Assembly: GCF_901000735.1 (NCBI RefSeq)
Contig: NC_081542.1
Coordinates: forward strand, 19,793,093 to 19,857,092
Direction: 5' to 3'
Source of the DNA: Corylus avellana
Lineage: Eukaryota; Streptophyta; Magnoliopsida; Fagales; Betulaceae
Length of the DNA: 64,000 nt
How positions within the stretch are numbered: the first letter of the stretch is position 1; each line of letters starts with the position of its first letter. Both the position numbers and the translations under genes were made by a program. Under the pieces are notes generated by a model. That model ran no database searches, was not told the origin of the DNA, and saw nothing but the letters and a program-made list of their open reading frames with translations. This document shows positions 1 through 10,296 of the stretch, piece after piece.

Positions 1-40
1 GCTTGCTTCCTTTTTTTTTTTCTTATATTTTTTTTTCCAG

Positions 41-137
41 CGTATCTGAAATATGCTGTAAATTTGTGAAGATTGTGCGACATGTGCCCAAGAAAACTTT
101 GACGGCTAATATCTTTCATTTTTATGTACATACTTAA
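41..137 (+). other. possible terminal exon remnant
   Basis: A pyrimidine-rich tract ends in CCAG at 37-40 and looks like a plant 3' splice site. The frame starting at 42 stays open for 31 codons to a TAA at 135-137. It could be the last exon of a gene lying upstream of the window, but I recognise no domain and the reading frame is short. Nothing further is recognisable between 138 and 1191. Confidence 0.18.
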
Positions 138-1199
138 TTGAGGGATTATATCCCATCTTGCTCGTATTTTACACTTGCAATGAGTGTATAATTGGATATG
201 GAATCTAATTGAAGAGGAAAGTATAGTTAGATAGCATTGCTAAGTTTCTTATCCGGTGTTGTTTGAAAAGATCGGCAAGTCATGAATTCTCATGGGGTAG
301 ATGAGAGTTTGATAAGTGGCTATGAATTTCTCTCCTTTTCTTACACTGTTTATGTTCGGGTAAGATGCTCATAATTTGTAATATTTGATGTTTCCTTAGT
401 TGGTGATTGTAAATCTAAGTAGCTGCAATATGTTTGCATGAGTTCTGTTTTAAATCGGATACTGCAACTCCCCAAAATATAGATCGTGGAAAATTCATAA
501 CCGTATCTTACTCTATTGTTGATATATTCTTGCGATTGTCACAGCTGGTTGATGTCCCTTTTTTCGTAATTCTTTTTAAGCAATATGGACTAAATAGTCA
601 TAAGCAGATTATAGAACCCCGTTGGTTTTGACTTTAGTGTTTTCATTTGTTATTGATTTCGTTTTTAAGTTAATTTAGAAACCAAAGGGTTATAGACAGT
701 TGGGAAAGGGTGACAATGTTGAAATACGTATGCATCTCATTCTCAGGTAAACTAGACTGATCTGTTCCTATTAAATGGTGCATGGGAATAAGTGATATCT
801 TTTTCATGGGTGGGGTTGTATTCCCTGTGCCAGAACTGTTTTATATGACTAGGTCTTTAGCTAAATGTAACAATTCATTGATCCTGACAGACAATGTAAC
901 TTTATTCATTTTCCTTCATAACAGGATAAATGAATAAGATCAAAGAAAAGAAAATCCATTTTATTTTAAATTTGCTGATTGTTCAGAAGTTAGGGAGCTA
1001 TGATTGACAATATATGTGGATTTAATACATCTTCTAAGAAGTAGACAGTGGAGAACCTAACAAACAAAGCTTAGTTAGGGTAAACAGAACGGGAATTCTA
1101 GTAAAGTGTTAAAAAGTGAGAACTGAAATGACAAGTTGGTGGAGTGGTGTATGAAAAGGAAGAAACTAGCCAACCTACTACATTGATGCATCCTATGAG

Positions 1200-1358
1200 C
1201 AGGGGTAGAACTAGGATTTTAGATGTGGGGGGACGAAACTTAAAAAAAAAAAAAAATTAATGGGTGAAAATTTAATTTTAAAAGAATTATACAGGTATTT
1301 TTAAAAACATTTGGAGAACTTTTTGGGGCTTGGGGGGACCGTACTAGTTCGGCCCCTG
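1200..1358. mobile_element. hAT-type MITE, 159 bp
   Basis: The ends are imperfect inverted repeats: CAGGGGTAGAACTAG on the left and CAGGGGCCGAACTAG when the right end is reverse-complemented. The element is flanked by an 8-bp target-site duplication, CCTATGAG at 1192-1199 and CCTGTGAG at 1359-1366, with one mismatch. Eight-base duplications and this terminal type fit hAT-derived MITEs. It has no coding capacity. A shorter relative with similar ends is at 62043-62230. The stretch 1367-1925 holds nothing I recognise. Confidence 0.75.
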
Positions 1359-1925
1359 CCTGTGAGGACCATTGTTGGGGTCAATGCTTTCAACTAAGTG
1401 ATTAGACTATATCGCTTAACTGTGCAACATAAGTGGAGAAGGTTAAAACGAAAGTATCTAAAGAGAGGGTTTTAGCGCATATAATTAGCTCAGAACTAGG
1501 AGGATTTTAGTGCAGACAATATTTTTCTCCCTCTACATTTTTCCATTTGGAGTGATTGAGCTACTTTGTCAAAGAGGACTTTCATGTTAGCGTTATTGAC
1601 AAAAACTAATTTTTTGAAAAGAAAATGCATGTTCACCAAGATTCTATTTTTGATGGAGAAGCCTTTGCATTTTAGATAATTTTGTCATTGATGTAGAGCA
1701 ACTTAATGAAACAAAAAATGGAGATTTACCTTAACATTTTCATTGACTTGGTTGGGACATTTTTTTAATGCTACCTAAATGTTTAAATAGTGTAAATGAA
1801 GGATTTGTTGAAACCGCTGAAGGGTTGGTTGATCCAAAGTATCGCTCTGGCTTTATTCATTAAGTGCTACACTGAAATTTTAAAGTCATTCTATTCCAAG
1901 AGTCAGCTTTGCAGTTGCTACTAAA

Positions 1926-3454
1926 ATGTAAATATTGTCAAGATTACGTTGCATCACTGTGGATGTTACTGGTACTTTGATAGCTTACAAGGGAGAACTT
2001 GGTGACTACTATTGCATGACAGCCAAATCTGTTGGGCTGCCATGCCCTGACTACAAGCGTGTGCATGAGGGCTTCAAACTTGCCTGTAAAGACATGGCCA
2101 GAAATTATCCTAGCTTGTTTTGGGTATGCGGCGAAAATGCCCAACATAGTGTGGTGGAAGACTTGTGTGAGAGACTCCTTTACCAGGGTAAGAAAATCTG
2201 ACGTAGCAAGGATAGCTTTAGGCATGATGTATAGTGATGACTAGCTTGTTGGTAATCCTTGTGTATCAAATCATGCTATGGTGGTACCCACATTGTTCTC
2301 CAAAAAGGCAAGTCTAGTTCAGTGTGTGAAAATTTATTTATTACTTTTATGATATAAAACACACCCCTACTAACAAAGTAGAGTGAACATAATGATACTG
2401 AAAGTAAAATGTGTACTTTTTGGCTGGGACTTCTACATATAATTTCCTTGTTAGGAAGTTATAATGGAAATATTGTTTTGACTACAGGCTGGATATGATT
2501 ATGATGAGGAGACAGTTGAGAAGGTGTTTAGACGCACATATTCGTCATTTGGTTCATCTGCACCTTAAACCATCTTTCCAGATTCCCAACCATTTCTAAG
2601 ATGGGTGCATGAGCAGGGGCTTAAAAGGTTGGGATTATTAGTAATGCAGAGTACCGGTATCGGGATGTAATTCTTCCAGCCTTTAATCTGAATCAGGTAA
2701 AAAAATTGTTCTGTTCAGGTATTTTGCTTCCCAAATTCTTATTTAGTTTATCTTAATTGATCTGGATTAAAGTAGGAGTAATTGGTTTTAGCATTGTTAT
2801 GAAAGTCTACCAACTGGTAATATTGATGATCACCATAAAAACATGCATTTGTGGTCAGGCATACAGGATGATGGGATCCCTGAGTTGTTCTCATTTTACT
2901 ACAATAATTCAGGTTCCCATGATTTATATCAATATCACTGCAAACCATTTAACTTCAACTGCCTAAAAAGTTTTGGTGAAGAGTAGTGTTTTGTCTTTTC
3001 TTTTTTTTGTTATTTTCCATTCATGCATTTGTATAAGATCCCTATGTATACCTACCCTTTTTAAATATCAACGAAGTTGATTGCTTTTGAATTTATTCGT
3101 GTGTATATGCTTGGTATAGACTAGAGATGCTGATAGTGTCAAGTCTAATGTGTTGTGCAGGGATCTGAATGGGACTTTGGTGTGTTCTCTGGTCTGGAAG
3201 GTGTAGAGAAACCTGACACAAGGATTCATGAGATTGCCTTGGAGAGAGCTGGTGTCGCACCAGAAGAAGTTCTGCATGTTGGGGACAGCATGCGCAAAGA
3301 CTACGTGCCAGCAAAGAGTGTTGGGATGCATGCATTACTATTGGATAGATTTAAGACGCCTGATGCTGAGGAATGGAGGAAATCAGGTGCCATTGTGCTC
3401 CCTGACTTGATGGCAGCAAAAGATTTTCTTACTTCAGAAAACTCAACTTCCTGA
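1926..3454 (+). pseudogene. HAD-superfamily hydrolase (HDHD3-like) pseudogene, three exons
   Basis: Exons are 1926-2187, 2488-2696 and 3161-3454, each bounded by GT-AG. Exon 1 carries the HAD motif I nucleophile region (ITVDVTGTL), exon 2 the NAEYRYR segment, and exon 3 the HAD motif III/IV region (EKPDTR, HVGDSMRKDY) through a normal C-terminus at TGA 3452-3454. The family is plant HDHD3-like haloacid-dehalogenase hydrolases of unknown substrate. The gene is broken at several points: the start ATG at 1926 is followed at once by TAA (1929-1931); exon 1 changes frame near 2115-2125, after which AAKMPNIVWWKTC continues in another frame; exon 2 has an in-frame TAA at 2566-2568; and exon 2 changes frame again near 2625-2635. 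Introns are retained, so this is a decayed genomic duplicate and not a retrocopy. Exon 3 alone stays fully open. Confidence 0.88.
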
Positions 3455-3784
3455 GCGGCTCCTTTCCCATTCATGACTTTACATGTATAGTCTTTCCCCT
3501 TTGATCACAAATATTAACCAGCTGGTTTGTCCCCTAAATTTTGGTGGCTTATTTTCACACCCTATGACCAAAACTTTTCAGGGATTTAATGGGGGAGAAA
3601 TTGACACCAGTTTCAATGTTAATGAGCTCAATCATAAAGAGAGCAAGCCTTTTTCTTTTGAGTAACACTCTTCATACTCATTTATCACACTCATTTCATA
3701 CCGATTGCATGGCATATTTGAAATGATTTTTTTTTTTTTTTTTTTAAGTGGCTGACATGAGAGCCACTTAAAACACATCACTTT

Positions 3785-4500
3785 AGTTGGCGGTGTGAAA
3801 TAATTGTGATAAATAATGCCAGCAAGGCGGAACTAGAAAATTTTGTTTGAAGTGGCCAATACTAAAGACAAGAAGTTATTTCTCATTAAGTTGCTTAATA
3901 TATTATTATGGCATGTTGAAACAAAGTTTATGGTATGAAAGTGGGAACTTGTAAGATAGAATAAATGTTAGGCAAAGGAGTTTGTGGGAGCGTGTTGGCA
4001 GAGAATAATTTCGATACTTAAATGAATTAACGATTTTGGGTGGATCAAGACTTGGGTCTAAAGAAACCAAAGAAAGGAGATTAGTTTTTGAGAGTTCACT
4101 TTACTTGATCTAAGCCTAGCTTAAAGGTGGGCTCCTTTTCATCGTGGCATTGAATGAGGCATTTAAGGGTGGAACCCATACTCCCAAATCCCAAAATTGA
4201 GGATAGCTCAGACATGGCCGAACATTACGTGTCAGAAGGTTGTGGCGTTCATACCCTTCAGTTTAGGGGGCTGAAGCAACATTGGTCACATCGTGTAGAT
4301 TGATAAGCATGATGTGATCATACTCTAAGATCGCCGAATTGGAGTTAGGGGTTCGTATGACTTCGTTTTTCATGGGTTTAATTGAACAGTGACAAGATCC
4401 TAGATAGTGTGTTAACATATTAATTGCCAAGCGATTAGAATAGATGTTCGGATTGGGATCTGATCCCCATTTCACTCATCGAATAATCCATGACTAGTTA
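3785..4500. repeat. dispersed repeat family R1, copy 1
   Basis: This stretch starting GTGTGAAATAA matches 59764-60290 almost throughout, and its second half matches 14501-14900. Shared landmarks are TTTTGGGTGGATCAAGACT, CTAAGCCTAGCTTAAA and AGGCATTTAAGGGT. I see no coding capacity and no clear termini, so the class is unknown; a degraded LTR is possible. The stretch 3455-3784 upstream has no recognisable gene. Confidence 0.7.
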
Positions 4501-4564
4501 TGGCCCCGAACGGCGATTTACAACCTTGGGCCTTATCTAGTCATGGGCCTGGACTAGAGGGACA

Positions 4565-5530
4565 CTAACAATGACCAGCTTCTTTGTTTACGCTCTGGGC
4601 TTTCATTGGGCGGTCAAATTACTAACATGCAACATTTTTTTGACATTGCTGGCGCCAATCACCTTGCGCGCGTTATCAAACTTCTGGGGTTCATCTGCTG
4701 CAAAATAAGGGGCAAAAACACAATCCTTAACACATCTTCTCCTCAGACGCTTGCATGTTACCACGCTCCTTCATTCCGCCACATGTCCAAAAGGGTTATA
4801 GAAAACTAAGATGAATGATGAATTGATGAAAATTGAAACTGTTTATAAAAAACTAAGCATTTTAAAGATGCTTAAACCTCCAAAGTTCACAATAAACATA
4901 CTACAAATTCTTTTAATACCTTTACAATTATTTAAGGAGTCTTATATATATAGACTCAGCTCTAACTACTAGGCCCAACTAACAACTAATCTAGTAAAAG
5001 AATGGGCTATAATATCTACTTTAGACCCATTATACAAATGACATCTTGTTTTGTTTACAAAGTCTAGCTCCAGACTCTTACCAGACAAACTTTTTGGTGG
5101 GCCAAGACCAAACCTTCGGGTTGCCAAACACCAGATGACATATGACATCTTATATTTTATTTGCTTTCACAATAAAAATAATTTGTTTTGGTGTCTCAGC
5201 TTTTTTGTTTACTCAAAATATGCTTTTTTTAAATCTGTTTGAGATTGCATTTGAAAAATAGAGTTTTTAAGTTAAAAAGAGCTTTTAGACAAAAATTTCA
5301 TTTTTAAGCTTTTGCCAAAAGTGCGGTTTGACCATTTTTAGGCTTTTTGGACCCTTAAAAGTGCTTTTAATTTTTTTATCAAACGAGTACCTTTTTCTTC
5401 AAACAGACTTCTTGAGTGTTAAAAGCACTTTTAAGTCCCTTAAACGTAATTCTAAACAGGCCCTTAAAGTTTCATTGATACCAAACAGGAAGCCTTTTTA
5501 TATATATTTTAAGCCAAAGATAGCTACTAG
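4565..5530. repeat. dispersed repeat family R3, copy 1
   Basis: Two blocks are shared with the region upstream of gene A. The block at about 4565-4790 (GGGCTTTCATTGGGCGG, GCGCGCGTTA) matches 29800-30020. The block at about 5034-5230 (AAATGACATCTT, GATGACATATGACATCTTAT) matches 30668-30860, 31214-31390 and 47365-47530. About 240 bp between the blocks (4795-5030) is unique and could be a separate insertion. I see no genes. Confidence 0.65.
5235..5459. mobile_element. MITE inserted in R3 copy 1
   Basis: The terminal sequences are CTGTTTGAGATTGCATTT on the left and CTGTTTAGAATTACGTTT as the reverse complement of the right end. The paralogous sequence near 31376-31400 reads from TACTCA directly into the sequence that follows this insert, so it is the empty site. 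The target duplication is obscured by A/T-rich sequence, so the superfamily is not certain. Confidence 0.6.
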
Positions 5531-5627
5531 TCAAAAATAAAAGGGTTAAACGCATTAATTTTTATTACTTGTTTAACGACTTAATTTTTCTTATATAGCT
5601 AGCCTTCAATTTGTAAAGTAATTGTTT

Positions 5628-6288
5628 GGAGAAAGTCTATATACCTTCCTCCAACTATCACCTAGTTGACAATACTCTCCAAAACTTTCAATTGTAATAA
5701 TGTCCTCCCAAGCTACAAAAAATTGTCAATATTCTCCCAATGACTAAACTACCCTTAGTAAAATAAAAACAAAAAATTCTATAACTTCTAGGAAAAACCT
5801 AAAACTTAAAAAAAATAAATAAATAAATAAAATAAAAAATAAAAAATCCAAAGGGTGGCAAATTTAAAATTAAAATTAAAATTGATTTTTTTTTTTTTTT
5901 AACTCTATTAAATAAAAATTTCTTTTTTAAAAAAATAACAATTTTTGTTTAAGAAAATAAAAATTTTCGTTTTCTAAAACAAAATTTTTTAAAAAATGTC
6001 TTTTTTTTTTTTAGGGTTTAAATTAATTTTTTTTAGAAAAAAAAAAAAAAAAGTTCTTTTTCAATTAAATTTTTTTTTTTAATTAAAAAAATTAATTTAT
6101 ATTTTTATTGAATTTGTAGGGACATTTTTATCTTATTGATAAATATATAAGGGCATTTTTATCTTTTTTTCTACCATTGAGGGGAACTTTAACAATATTT
6201 TAGTAGTTTGTAAAGATATTGTCATAATTAAAAGTTTAAGAGATATTGTCAACTTGATAATAATTTGAGGAGTACGTAGACTTTATCC
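5628..6288. mobile_element. Mutator-like MITE, 661 bp
   Basis: Long imperfect terminal inverted repeats of about 65 bp begin GGAGAAAGTCTATATAC on the left and GGATAAAGTCTACGTAC on the right (reverse complement), and both continue into a shared AGTTGACAATA block. The flanks are TAATTGTTT (5619-5627) and TAAATGCTT (6289-6297), a 9-bp target duplication with two mismatches, as expected for Mutator-like elements. The interior is A/T homopolymer-rich and noncoding. The stretch 6289-6690 has nothing recognisable. Confidence 0.7.
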
Positions 6289-6689
6289 TAAATGCTTTTA
6301 GCCATCATAAACACATTAATTTATGGCTAAAAAAAAAATATTACTTTGCGAAACATATTCGCCAGTAGACCATATATGGGTGCTACATTGCTATGAAATT
6401 AGTATGAATCACGAGGTCTCATTAATCACTTTAGTTTATATATATGTGCATGCCCCAAAACCGAGTGGGGCCCGGGATTTCCTATTATATCCCTGCTGTG
6501 CTGCATCATGTGGATTCTTAAAAAGCCGATATTTCTGGCATTATTTTAATTTTAAGGTTAAGTTAATCTTATAATATTAGTGCACTACAAAGCATTCACA
6601 TTTCAGATAATACAAAATATTAGTAAAGCAAAAATGCCAGCTGCGACCCGCTACTCGCAATTCCTAATTATTTTAAACACATTTCTTTT

Positions 6690-7000
6690 GAGAAGAAACA
6701 AAGTTAAAAACATATATTTAGTTGACTGACTTTTAAAGGTTGATAAAAGTAGTTAATAAAAAAAGACAGAGTGAGACAAGTGGGTTTTAAGAACATTTAG
6801 CTAAAAAAATATATTTAGTTGACTGACTTCAAAAGTTGATAAACGTAATTAATAATAATAATAATAATAATAATAAAAAGTGAGATGTGAGTTTCACCTG
6901 ATTATCCAACTTTACCTTTTAAAAAGAGAAATTGAGACCAGAGACAAATTTCGACGACTTTGCGAGCCGTTTCATATTGACGAGGTCAATCAAATTAGAT
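6690..7000. repeat. dispersed repeat R2, copy 1, with trinucleotide microsatellite
   Basis: TATATTTAGTTGACTGACTT occurs twice here (about 6713 and 6810) and again at 7891. The following block (GAGTTTCACCTGATTA, CCAACTTTACCTTTTAAAA) recurs at 8357-8440. A run of AAT repeats lies at about 6850-6877. The second copy, at 7855-8460, is interrupted by a MITE. Confidence 0.6.
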
Positions 7001-7389
7001 GCGTCATGATTTCAACGTCATCCAACAGTCTACTGTAGCTCCATTTGGTAGATACCTTCATGAATCTTTTCAAGTCCTCACATGCTCCACCATCGTCAAA
7101 AGAGAAATCATTTCAGTTTTATTAATTGATTAAGGATTACAAATATAAAATTTTTATATCACAGAGAAAAAATCATAGCCGAAACTACATGTTACAAGTC
7201 ATAGATACATACATAACGATCTGACATTCAAGGCCTATTTATAATATCAAAATCCGCTAACATATGACTAATCTTTAGTTATAACAATAGGTCTGCTTCA
7301 GACAGACTCAATCCGATACATTCGTAGCAACATCCTCCTATTGAAAGTCATCCTTCTCGATTCGCAAACCAGAAAATTATTCACATCCT

Positions 7390-7795
7390 CAACCTAACAA
7401 GTGAGAAACACAAATACAGTGAAAATGGAAAATACGCGGAAAAATAAAGAAAAGGCACAAAAGTCCACAAAACACAACCGAAGGAAGGCTGCCAGATGAT
7501 TCTAGCAAGAGCACGAAAAAACCACGCAGGCGCGTGCGAGTTAGGATTCGTGGTGGGGTTACCGGAATCAGAAGCGGCAAATGCCGTTGGAAGCGGGAGG
7601 GGTCGGTGTGCGGTAGAAGGGCACGTGTCGAGGTGGGTCTAACGAAGGGATGTAAATCGAGCTTTGAAACAGTTCGATCCAAAAGCCCCATCAACCCAGG
7701 AAAATTATACTGCAAAAATGGTGGATGGCACACCTGGCGCAGTGATGCTTGAGCTTGTAACAAAAGAAAATTAAGCAAAAAAAAAAAAAAGAGAG
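7390..7795. other. GC-richer unclassified segment with A tract
   Basis: Positions 7490-7750 are clearly richer in G+C than the surroundings, and the stretch ends in an A-run followed by GA repeats at about 7777-7806. A minus-strand frame of 150 codons covers it. Its hydrophobic start is mostly a by-product of the A/GA tract, and I recognise no domain. A retroposed fragment or an old promoter/exon piece is possible. The stretch 7001-7389 shows nothing definite. Confidence 0.3.
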
Positions 7796-7854
7796 AGAGA
7801 GAGAGGAAGAGTCGCATCGTGTCTATTTGAAATGATAGCATATACTATTTTTAA

Positions 7855-8460
7855 ATCATTTATTTTGAGGAGGAAACAAAGTTCAAAAGATATATTTAGT
7901 TGACTGACTTTGAAAGTTGATAAAAGTAATTAATAAAAAAAAAAAAAAAAAAGAAGAGAAACTTCACTTTGGCCCCCTGAACTTTCACTCGATTTTATAA
8001 ACTCCACTTAAATTTCTAAATCTCTCATTTTGGACTCCTGAACTTTTAATTACTCTCAATTAAAACCATTCCCTTAATTTTAACCGTTAAAAATACAAAA
8101 AAAGACCAAAATGTCTTTGATTTTCATTTTTTTAGAAATAAAAAAACATTTTTGAAGTTGAAATTTTATACAAAAGTCAGGGGTATAAATGTCATGTAAC
8201 GTTTAAAATTTGACGGAGGGGTCCACATTGAAAGTAATTGAAAGTTCAGGGGTCCAAAATGAGAGATTTGAAAGTTGATTTGTAAAATCAGAGTGAAAGT
8301 TCGAGGGTGAAAGGGAGTTCCCCTCCCAAAAAAAAAAAAAGGAATGTGATACAAATGAGTTTCACCTAATTAACCAACTTTACCTTTTAAAAAGAGAAAT
8401 TGGGACAAGAGACAAATTTCGGTGACTTTGCCAACCATTTAATATTCAAATTAAATGCCT
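7855..8460. repeat. dispersed repeat R2, copy 2, interrupted by a MITE
   Basis: The left part (7876-7940, TATATTTAGTTGACTGACTT) and right part (8341-8460, GAGTTTCACCTAATTA) are contiguous in copy 1 at 6800-6980. The intervening 7957-8327 is therefore a later insertion. Confidence 0.6.
7957..8327. mobile_element. Mutator-like MITE family M1, copy 1
   Basis: The left end contains AACTTCACTTTGG and CCTGAACTTTCACTCGATTT. The right end is its inverted counterpart (AGTGAAAGTTCGAGGGT, GGGAGTTCCCC). The element sits between A-runs that hide the target duplication, but the uninterrupted R2 copy confirms the insertion. It is noncoding. Confidence 0.65.
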
Positions 8461-8471
8461 CATAATTTTTA

Positions 8472-8953
8472 AGGAAAACTTCACTTTAAATATCTGAACT
8501 ACTACTCGATTTGATATATTCCCTCAAACTTTGAAACTTTTCAATTTGGACCCCTAAACTTTCAATCGCAGTCAATTTACCAATTTGTTAATTTTTGCTG
8601 TTAAAACTCCCAAAAAGACAAAATTACCCTTCAATTTTCTTTTTATTAAAAAAAATGGAAAAAAATTTGAAAAAAGGGTCACAAGGTGGCCCAACCGTGG
8701 GTCACCTTATGATTTTTTTTATAATAATTTTTTTTTTTTGTAATTTTTAATTTGAAATTAAGGGTAAATTTGAAATTTTATAAAAAAGTCAGGGGTATAA
8801 AAATCATTGTTTCACTTTTAACATTTAAAATCTGACGAAGGGGTTCAAATTGACTGCAATTGAAAGTTCTGGAGTCCAAATTGATAGGTTTCAAAATTCG
8901 AGGGGATATGTCAAATCGCGTGGTAGTTCAGGAGTTTAAAATGAAGTTTTTCC
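8472..8953. mobile_element. Mutator-like MITE family M1, copy 2, 482 bp
   Basis: The terminal inverted repeat is AGGAAAACTTCACTTTAAA on the left and GGAAAAACTTCATTTTAAA on the right (reverse complement). The 9-bp target duplication TAATTTTTA is perfect, at 8463-8471 and 8954-8962. The interior carries matching inverted blocks around GGACCCCTAAACTTTCAAT. There is no open frame of note. This copy defines the family. The stretch 8963-9935 holds no recognisable gene, only A/T-rich sequence. Confidence 0.82.
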
Positions 8954-9935
8954 TAATTTTTATAATATATAGTTTTGACTTTGCCAGCCGCTTCATGAAT
9001 CTTTTGAAGTCACAATCATTCTCTCTATTTCAAATGAAAATATATACTATTTGTTTCATAACTAAAATTTAAATTTGGTGTATACAGGGTCAGAAGTGGA
9101 AGTTTAATTCTAAAGAGGCTGGACTATATAAAAAAAGTTTCAAGATCCGTAATAATTAAGAAAAAAAGTTCTAAATTATTTTTTGATTAAATTAAAACTT
9201 ATATTTTGATTAGATTCTAACTTGATAAGTGAAGTCATGCTTCCACGGAAGTTTATAATTTTGATTAAATTAAACACTTATATACCTCATTAATGTATCA
9301 TTTCAATTTCACTTGTATTTTTAAATCACAACAAATAAGTAATGACAATTCGGACCCATTTCTGAAGTGTTTGGGCAAATAAAATTCAACCCGATGGGGA
9401 GATAATTGAGACGTCATAAAATCAACGTCATGGAACCCTACACTTATCATTACAAAACTAATAAACTTGAAAAAGAAGAATTATTTTGTTAAAGAATTTT
9501 TGGGCCAATAAAAAGTGAAATTTGCACTTGTGAAATTATCAATTAAACGGAATGAAAAAAAATACCCGAAATTGGTTCCTATTTTTCATGATACTAGGAT
9601 AAGATATATCATTGCGAATTCTTCCGAAAAAAAAAAAAAAAAAAAAAGAAAAATTGTGCCTTCCACAATAAAATCTGATAAGTAAGATTTTAATTACCAA
9701 AATATTTCAATTTGTTTCCTATGTCAAATTTGACTACCATTTTAAATAGAAAAAAAGTCTGGGGTGGCAATCTGATTAAAATAAAGAAGTTAGGAAATGA
9801 CCACTAACTTTAAAAATTATGAAATTCGCCATTGATTAAAAAGAGAAGAAATTCATGGCTAGCTAGTTTCAGCTCCTATGAACGCGTAGCGTGCTTATTG
9901 TTGGAAGAAATTTATTAATGTTGATTTATTTAATG

Positions 9936-10296
9936 ATAACTTCACTTTAAACCTCTGAATTACCACGCGATTTAACATGTTCTCCAAACTTCAAAACCAC
10001 TTAATTTGAACTCCTGAACTTTCAATTGCAGTTAATTAATTTGAACTCCTCCGTCAGCTTTAGCCGTTAACTTATAATGGAAATATCCAAAAAGACCAAA
10101 ATATCCATGGTTTTCGTTTTTATTTATTTTATATTTATTTATTTTTTAATTCGGAATTAAGGGTAAATTTGAAATTTTATAAAAAAGTCAGGGATATAAA
10201 TGTCATTGTCTCTATTTTAATGTTTAAAATTTGAGGAAGATGTTCATATTGACTGCAATTGAAAATTCAAGGATTCAAATTGAGAAGTTTTGAAGT
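9936..10296. mobile_element. Mutator-like MITE family M1, copy 3, right end lost
   Basis: It starts AACTTCACTTTAAACCTCTG and follows the family through the AAATTTGAAATTTTATAAAAA core to TTGAGAAGTTTTGAAGTT. The terminal block present in copies 2 and 4 is absent, and the sequence passes straight into the LINE. It is truncated, probably by the LINE insertion or by a deletion. Confidence 0.6.

Noticed and set aside
4263..4475. Minus-strand frame in R1, with a similar one at 14706-14888
   Set aside because: The two frames are homologous only because R1 is repeated; they do not conserve a protein and start at different places.
7389..7841. A 150-codon minus-strand frame with a signal-peptide-like start
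   Set aside because: The hydrophobic leader is encoded by the reverse of an A/GA tract, no domain follows, and the rest is arginine/proline-rich as expected of a GC-richer noncoding stretch.
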